From NCBI GenBank assembly GCA_023145275.1, contig JAGLEB010000070.1, positions 1-9,261 on the forward strand: 9,261 bases of DNA, given 5' to 3'. The notes under the pieces are model-generated. The model ran no database searches and was not told the DNA's origin. It worked only from the letters and a program-made list of their open reading frames with translations. A program made the translations under genes and the position numbers. This document shows, in pieces, positions 5,787 through 9,261 of the stretch (its first letter is position 1; each line of letters starts with the position of its first letter). This stretch comes from Flavobacteriales bacterium. Its GTDB lineage: Bacteria; Bacteroidota; Bacteroidia; Flavobacteriales; JADGDT01.

Positions 5787-7244
5787 TTATAAGTCTTCTT
5801 CTTTTGTGATATTTTGATATGCACCTAAATCCACCTCTCCATTGATGTTTCTCTTTTCGTTTAGAATGTCATATGGAACTTCATTGGCATAAATAATGCT
5901 TCCTTTTCCAATCACCTCAGACTCTTCAGTGATACGCAGGTCGTTCATATATTGATCCCAAAAATGATGCTCAACATTTATCAATGTATTTTCGAAAAGA
6001 GGATTCCCCTCAATCTCATACCCTAAATCGTTTTTTCTATTAGTGTATTTGATAGAGCTGTTTTCAAATTTATAGTCAAATTTTGCTTCTTCGCTAAAGG
6101 CTAAAAACAATTCATCTTCATTATTTCCAGTAAGAATACAATTTCCAAAAAATGCTTCATTTAAATCTCGCGCAATAATCCTTCCATCTGCACTTTGATA
6201 CCAATTGCTGATATATACAGAAGGCGTCTGTCGTGGAGAAGAATTCCAAAAGTTTGCAAATGTAGAGTGCTTAAAATTGTATTTCCCCCCAATCTGAAGA
6301 GCTAAAGAAACTTCTCCACAGTTGTTAACTACAAGGTTTTCTCCAGTTATATATGAGTTCTGCGCTAGAATTCCAATATAGCTTTGATTGTAAATTTGAG
6401 TGTTTGTGATTTCCAAGGTAGGCTTTGATGAGTTGCCAATAGAGTCAACTCGTACTCCAATTGTACCGTTTTTAATTACTGCGTAATCAATTGAGTTATT
6501 TTTTGAAGTAGGGTAGAACCATATTATCCCCCATTGTCCAGGTATTTCGGAATATGCTGGTTCAAGTCTATCGCCTTCAAATACAACTTCATCGTCTAGT
6601 TTACCATGTACTCTAAGACTTGCATCTTTATAAACTATTAAGCCAGAATTATTGTGAAAATGAATTTTTGCACCCGATTGAATATCAAGAGTTCTTGCAG
6701 AATCTACAAGCCCATAGCCATATATTACATAAGGTCTTATATTTGTCCATAAGTCATCTTTGATAATGAAAAGGGATTCCCCTTTCTGAGGGAAAAGAAA
6801 TTCAGCATCTTTTACTAGAGTTACTAGTTTTACATCTTGATTAAAAGTATTGGAACTAAATACAATTGAATCGGTGTAAAGAGGGTCGCTAACTTGATCA
6901 TAATCAATTGTTGTTTCAATAAAAATAAAAATACTGTCTTTAGGGGCAATTTCAACATCATTCTGAATATTTCCACTGATGCCATTTATATTTATTCTAT
7001 AGAAAGAACTTTCACCTCTTCCGAGCCTAATTTGTGGAATACTAACCCATTCGTCCTCCTGATTATATACTTTAAGGGTTCTTGTAGACGATCCTATATT
7101 TGTAAAAACAGTATCTAAATATACGGTGTCTGATGAGAATTTAAGATTTGTTGTTGCTTGTTTTGCAGTAAAATCCTTTCTACACGAAGAAAAAGTAATT
7201 ACTGAAAGTAAAATTGCAATATATAGGATAGTGTATTTTTTCAT
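5787..7244 (-). CDS. Lipoprotein with predicted right-handed parallel beta-helix
   Basis: 485 residues. The N-terminus MKKYTILYIAILLSVITFSSC is a lipoprotein signal peptide with a lipobox ending at Cys21, so the mature protein should be lipid-anchored, probably to the outer membrane. The residues after the cysteine (RKDF) give no clear surface-export signal. Residues about 35-150 are beta-rich and look like an immunoglobulin-like N-terminal domain. From about 185 on, short turns rich in Asn, Gly and alternating hydrophobics (LDIQSGAKIHFHNNSGLIVYKDASLRVHGK, then NGTIGVRVDS and ITNTQIYNQSYIGI) suggest the coils of a right-handed beta-helix, a fold common in polysaccharide-binding or -degrading proteins. 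The C-terminus VDLGAYQN is typical of such Bacteroidota proteins. I see no recognisable catalytic motif and no SusC/SusD neighbours, so the substrate or partner is unknown. The fold is inferred from sequence pattern. Confidence 0.8.
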   Translation of the reverse strand: MKKYTILYIAILLSVITFSSCRKDFTAKQATTNLKFSSDTVYLDTVFTNIGSSTRTLKVYNQEDEWVSIPQIRLGRGESSFYRININGISGNIQNDVEIAPKDSIFIFIETTIDYDQVSDPLYTDSIVFSSNTFNQDVKLVTLVKDAEFLFPQKGESLFIIKDDLWTNIRPYVIYGYGLVDSARTLDIQSGAKIHFHNNSGLIVYKDASLRVHGKLDDEVVFEGDRLEPAYSEIPGQWGIIWFYPTSKNNSIDYAVIKNGTIGVRVDSIGNSSKPTLEITNTQIYNQSYIGILAQNSYITGENLVVNNCGEVSLALQIGGKYNFKHSTFANFWNSSPRQTPSVYISNWYQSADGRIIARDLNEAFFGNCILTGNNEDELFLAFSEEAKFDYKFENSSIKYTNRKNDLGYEIEGNPLFENTLINVEHHFWDQYMNDLRITEESEVIGKGSIIYANEVPYDILNEKRNINGEVDLGAYQNITKEEDL

Positions 7245-7338
7245 TGAAATGTCAATAGTTATTGATTTTACAATCGCGGCTAAGATATAGTATTAGTAGT
7301 AAATCGCAAAGATGAAAATGATTTGCTTTATTTATTTA

Positions 7339-7373
7339 CAGCTGTAGTTTGTTAAGTTTAAATAACTACGCTG
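7339..7373. other. Inverted repeat upstream of the distal rpmE2 promoter
   Basis: CAGC(T)GTAGTT at 7339-7349 pairs with AACTACGCTG at 7364-7373: ten base pairs with one bulged T, around a 14-nt loop that itself contains TTAA/TTAA. The left end overlaps the perfect palindrome TACAGCTGTA (7337-7346). There is no T-tract, so this is not an obvious terminator. It ends 8 bp before the -33 element of the distal promoter, a plausible operator position. Confidence 0.45.
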
Positions 7374-7380
7374 AAAGTTG

Positions 7381-7410
7381 TTGAAAATAAGAATAATTAT
7401 TTTATCTTTG
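7381..7410 (+). promoter_or_regulatory. Distal promoter (P1) upstream of rpmE2
   Basis: TTG (7381-7383), a 19-nt spacer and TATCTTTG (7403-7410) match the Bacteroidota promoter consensus. Transcription would begin around 7415, giving a leader of about 180 nt before rpmE2 that contains one or two stem-loops. No terminator is seen between it and rpmE2, so it probably reads into that gene, although a short separate RNA cannot be excluded. Confidence 0.6.
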
Positions 7411-7440
7411 CACCGCTCTATTTTAATGCTAGATGTGGTG
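7411..7440. other. Stem-loop at the predicted start of the P1 transcript
   Basis: CACCGCTCTA (7411-7420) pairs with TAGA-(T)-GTGGTG (7430-7440): ten base pairs including one G-U, with one bulged T and a 9-nt loop. It directly abuts the -7 element of P1 and spans the expected transcription start, so it may act as a DNA operator as well as, or instead of, an RNA hairpin. Confidence 0.5.
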
Positions 7441-7456
7441 TTTAGTGTTAAATTTT

Positions 7457-7490
7457 TTATAGTTCCCAACTTACCAAAGGGATTCTATAA
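7457..7490 (+). other. Stem-loop in the rpmE2 upstream leader
   Basis: TTATAG (7457-7462) pairs with CTATAA (7485-7490) and TCCC (7464-7467) with GGGA (7479-7482), separated by a small 1x2 internal loop. The apical loop is 11 nt (AACTTACCAAA). It lies between the distal and proximal promoters, so only the long P1 transcript would contain it. It could be a leader regulatory structure; no T-tract follows. Confidence 0.5.
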
Positions 7491-7519
7491 CATTTGTTTG
7501 CAATAACTTGAGAAAAGTT

Positions 7520-7550
7520 TTTGCATTAAAAGAAATATTAACTATTTTTG
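7520..7550 (+). promoter_or_regulatory. Proximal promoter (P2) of rpmE2
   Basis: TTTG (7520-7523), a 19-nt spacer and TATTTTTG (7543-7550) form a very good Bacteroidota promoter. Transcription should start about 5-8 nt downstream, leaving a purine- and A-rich leader of roughly 40 nt. The -7 element overlaps the TTG at 7548, which rules out translation from that codon. Confidence 0.8.
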
Positions 7551-7595
7551 CAGTCCGAAAAAAGAAAAGGATTTAAAAAAAATACGATAGAAATA

Positions 7596-7847
7596 ATGAG
7601 AAAAGGAATTCATCCAGAAAATAATAGAGTTGTTGCCTTCAAAGATATGTCGAATGGCGAAACTTGGTTGACTAAATCAACAATCGAAACAAGTGATAAA
7701 ATCGAGCTTGATGGTACAGAGTATTCACTAGTTAAATTAGAAATTTCTAATACTTCTCACCCATTTTATACTGGAAAAACTAAATTGGTTGATACTGCAG
7801 GTCGTATTGATAAGTTCAAAACGAAATATGCAAAATTCAAAAAATAA
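7596..7847 (+). CDS. rpmE2: 50S ribosomal protein L31, type B (zinc-independent)
   Basis: 83 residues from the ATG at 7596, the usual size for type B L31. The protein begins MRKGIHPENNRVVAFKDMSNGETW and continues with the family segments EYSLVKLEISNTSHPFYTGK and VDTAGRIDKFKTKYAKF. It contains no cysteine, so it is the C- form lacking the zinc-ribbon CxxC motifs. L31 sits in the central protuberance and helps to bridge the ribosomal subunits. An upstream in-frame TTG at 7548 would add 16 residues but overlaps the promoter, and family members start at MRKGIHP. There is no Shine-Dalgarno sequence; the leader is A-rich, as is usual for highly expressed genes in this phylum. A strong terminator follows, so it is probably monocistronic. 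Very secure. Confidence 0.96.
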   Translation: MRKGIHPENNRVVAFKDMSNGETWLTKSTIETSDKIELDGTEYSLVKLEISNTSHPFYTGKTKLVDTAGRIDKFKTKYAKFKK

Positions 7848-7867
7848 TTTTGAGTTAAAAAATATTG

Positions 7868-7896
7868 AAAAGCTCTCCATTTGGAGGGCTTTTTTT
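7868..7896 (+). terminator. Intrinsic terminator of rpmE2
   Basis: AGCTCTCC (7871-7878) pairs with GGAGGGCT (7883-7890) over eight base pairs, one of them G-U, around the tetraloop ATTT. A run of T's at 7890-7896 follows, and A's precede the stem. It lies 20 nt after the rpmE2 stop codon and is the clearest terminator in the window. Confidence 0.92.
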
Positions 7897-7940
7897 ATGG
7901 AATAAAGTTGCCTTTTTGTTGAAAGTAACTTTATATTAAA

Positions 7941-7971
7941 TTGATTAGCACTGTATGCTTTCCTATATTTG
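7941..7971 (+). promoter_or_regulatory. Promoter of the GlmU-family gene
   Basis: TTG (7941-7943), a 20-nt spacer and TATATTTG (7964-7971) match the Bacteroidota consensus. The start of transcription would lie near 7978, about 40 nt before the ATG. The position shows that the gene is transcribed separately from rpmE2 and excludes the in-frame TTG at 7969 as a start codon. Confidence 0.72.
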
Positions 7972-8019
7972 GCTTGTGAAGAAACAGAGCATGTGCAGTG
8001 CTCAATAATCAAAATGCTA

Positions 8020-9192
8020 ATGAATTATATTTTATTTGATGGTGATGAACGAGACAATTTGTTGCCATTAACTTATACCCGACCAGTTGCAGACTTGCGC
8101 GTTGGAATATTGACCATACGTGAAAAATGGGAAAAATACCTTGGATTTACTACAACAACACTGACTGAAGATTATTTAAGGGAGAAGTTTCCCTTAGTTG
8201 AAGCCGAAATAAATTTAATGATAAATGCTTCATTTTGCCCTAGTGAAAAACTTGTAGATTTATGTAGGTCAATAAAACCTAGAGAAGCAATTTATTACGA
8301 AGGTCAGTTGTTAGCATTTGTTACAGTAGAAGGTGAAGAGCCTGTAATAGAAGATTATAAACGAATTGAATTTAATGGAGATCTTATCCATATTAGCTAT
8401 CCTTGGGATATTTTCAGTAAGAATGATAAAGCTTTAAGAGATGATTTTAAACTTATTACCGACGGCAGAGAATCGCAGGTATTAAGTGATACAAACAGAT
8501 GCTTAAATCCTGAGAATATATTTATTGAAGAGGGAGCTGAGGTAGAATTTGCTATCCTTAATGCTAAGGATGCGCCGATATATATTGGTAAAGATGCAAA
8601 AATTCTCGAAAATGTATCTGTTAGAGGTGGTTTAGCCCTTTGCGAAGGAGCCGTTATAAAGATGGGGGCAAAGGTCTATGGAGCAACAACTATTGGCCCT
8701 TATTCTACATTGGGTGGAGAAGTTAAAAATGTTGTTTTAGCCGGATATTCAAATAAAGGCCACGAAGGGTACTTGGGGAATTCAGTTCTAGGCGAGTGGT
8801 GTAACCTTGGAGCCGATACTAATAATTCGAACCTTAAGAATAATTATTCTGAGGTGAAAGCATGGAGTTATTCCGAAGGGAAATTTATTTCAACAGGCTT
8901 GCAATTTTGTGGCTTAATAATGGGAGATCATTCTAAAGCCGGAATTAACACTATGTTTAATACGGGTACAGTTGTTGGAGTAAGTGCTAATATCTTCGGT
9001 TCTGGTTTTCCTCGCAATATCATTCCTTCATTCAGTTGGGGTGGAGCTTCAAAGACTGTTACTTATAGGACAAATAAAGCTATTGAAACTGCAAAATTAG
9101 TAACTATAAGAAAAGGTATAGAATTTACAGAAATTGATGAAAGAATATTTGAGTATATTTTTGAGGAAAGCTCTCAATATAGAAAAGACTAG
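8020..9192 (+). CDS. GlmU-family protein (alternate bacterial GlmU; putative sugar nucleotidyltransferase/acetyltransferase)
   Basis: 390 residues from the ATG at 8020; an ATG two codons upstream (8014) is equally readable, but relatives begin MNYILFDG. The N-terminal region (about 1-160) has the family signature MNYILFDGDE with LPLTYTRPVADLRVGILTIREKW. It lacks the classical GxGTRM-type nucleotidyltransferase loop of E. coli GlmU. The C-terminal part (about 163-335) is a left-handed beta-helix of hexapeptide repeats, for example IYIGKDAKILENVSVRG. GHEGYLGNSVLGEWCNLGADTNNSNLKNNY resembles the acetyltransferase active-site segment of GlmU, with His248 in the catalytic histidine position. The family is proposed to supply UDP-N-acetylglucosamine for peptidoglycan and lipopolysaccharide in Bacteroidota in place of a standard GlmU; that is family-level inference, and other acyl or nucleotidyl transfers are possible. 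It has its own promoter. Confidence 0.85.
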   Translation: MNYILFDGDERDNLLPLTYTRPVADLRVGILTIREKWEKYLGFTTTTLTEDYLREKFPLVEAEINLMINASFCPSEKLVDLCRSIKPREAIYYEGQLLAFVTVEGEEPVIEDYKRIEFNGDLIHISYPWDIFSKNDKALRDDFKLITDGRESQVLSDTNRCLNPENIFIEEGAEVEFAILNAKDAPIYIGKDAKILENVSVRGGLALCEGAVIKMGAKVYGATTIGPYSTLGGEVKNVVLAGYSNKGHEGYLGNSVLGEWCNLGADTNNSNLKNNYSEVKAWSYSEGKFISTGLQFCGLIMGDHSKAGINTMFNTGTVVGVSANIFGSGFPRNIIPSFSWGGASKTVTYRTNKAIETAKLVTIRKGIEFTEIDERIFEYIFEESSQYRKD

Positions 9193-9261
9193 AATAAGTT
9201 AGCTTCTATAAAAGTATCATAAAGTGATACTATTAATGACTAAAGTTTCGCACCTATTGTA
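9193..9261. other. Window end after the GlmU-family gene
   Basis: No gene is visible in the last 69 bases. A small perfect hairpin, AGTATCA (9213-9219) with TGATACT (9225-9231) and loop TAAAG, lies 20 nt after the stop codon. It has no T-run behind it, so at most it is a weak terminator or an mRNA 3'-end structure. Confidence 0.4.

Larger units (their letters stand above)
7245..7595. other. 351-bp divergent intergenic region between the lipoprotein gene and rpmE2
   Basis: The rpmE2-proximal half holds two promoters and three stem-loops, listed separately. The lipoprotein-proximal part (7245-7338) shows an AATCGC direct repeat at 7272 and 7302, exactly 30 bp apart, and a weak GCAAA/TTTGC dyad (7306-7310 with 7322-7326). 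On the - strand the nearest -7-like match is CATCTTTG (complement of 7308-7315), which lacks a -33 TTG, so I cannot place the lipoprotein promoter. No open reading frame of interest is present. Confidence 0.6.

Noticed and set aside
5774..5799. AGAAG/CTTCT dyad between the convergent lrp and lipoprotein genes as a bidirectional terminator
   Set aside because: Only five base pairs around a 16-nt loop and no convincing T-tract on either strand.
6894..7118. Open frame of 74 codons on the + strand
   Set aside because: It is antisense to the lipoprotein gene and rich in Asn/Ile/Lys runs expected from AT-rich complement sequence.
7411..7510. tRNA or other classical RNA gene after the distal promoter
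   Set aside because: No cloverleaf, T-loop GTTCGA motif or CCA end is present, and no known RNA family is recognised.
7548..7595. N-terminal extension of L31 from a TTG codon
   Set aside because: The TTG is part of the -7 promoter element, and L31 proteins begin at the MRKGIHP methionine.
7737..8012. Open frame of 91 codons on the - strand
   Set aside because: It overlaps the L31 gene, its terminator and the next promoter in antisense; no recognisable protein.
7969..8019. N-terminal extension of the GlmU-family protein from a TTG codon
   Set aside because: The TTG overlaps the TATATTTG promoter element, and the extra residues are not part of the family.
9213..9231. Perfect 7-bp hairpin as the terminator of the GlmU-family gene
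   Set aside because: The stem is AT-rich and is not followed by a T-run; it is kept only as a note under the window end.

Overview
The window reads as chromosomal DNA from a Bacteroidota bacterium, probably a member of Flavobacteriia or a close relative. The evidence is an AT-rich composition, upstream regions without Shine-Dalgarno sequences, several promoters of the Bacteroidota form TTG-N19..23-TAnnTTTG, and gene families typical of the phylum: a LysM/periplasmic-binding-protein fusion, type B L31, the alternate GlmU-family protein and a beta-helix lipoprotein. The class-level placement is inference from gene content.

Left part (1-3962, + strand): the 3' end of guaA (GMP synthase), then a gap with a long inverted repeat and a promoter. 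A secreted protein with four LysM repeats and a C-terminal periplasmic-binding-like domain follows, and cinA starts only 10 bp after it, so these two are probably one transcript. A second inverted repeat followed by eight T's closes cinA.

Middle (3999-7244): a PLP-dependent decarboxylase of the histidine decarboxylase type (- strand) is divergent from an Lrp/AsnC regulator (+ strand) across 171 bp, a layout that suggests local control of amino acid decarboxylation. The Lrp gene converges, with only 15 bp between, on a - strand gene for a lipoprotein with a predicted right-handed beta-helix.

Right part (7245-9261): a 351-bp divergent intergenic region carries two + strand promoters and three stem-loops upstream of rpmE2 (zinc-independent type B L31). 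A strong intrinsic terminator follows rpmE2. A GlmU-family sugar-nucleotide enzyme then has its own promoter.

Most of the window is core genome. I see no mobile element, CRISPR array, tRNA, rRNA or defence system. The signals most worth following are the structured region upstream of rpmE2 and the decarboxylase/Lrp pair with its repeated TTTAG motifs.
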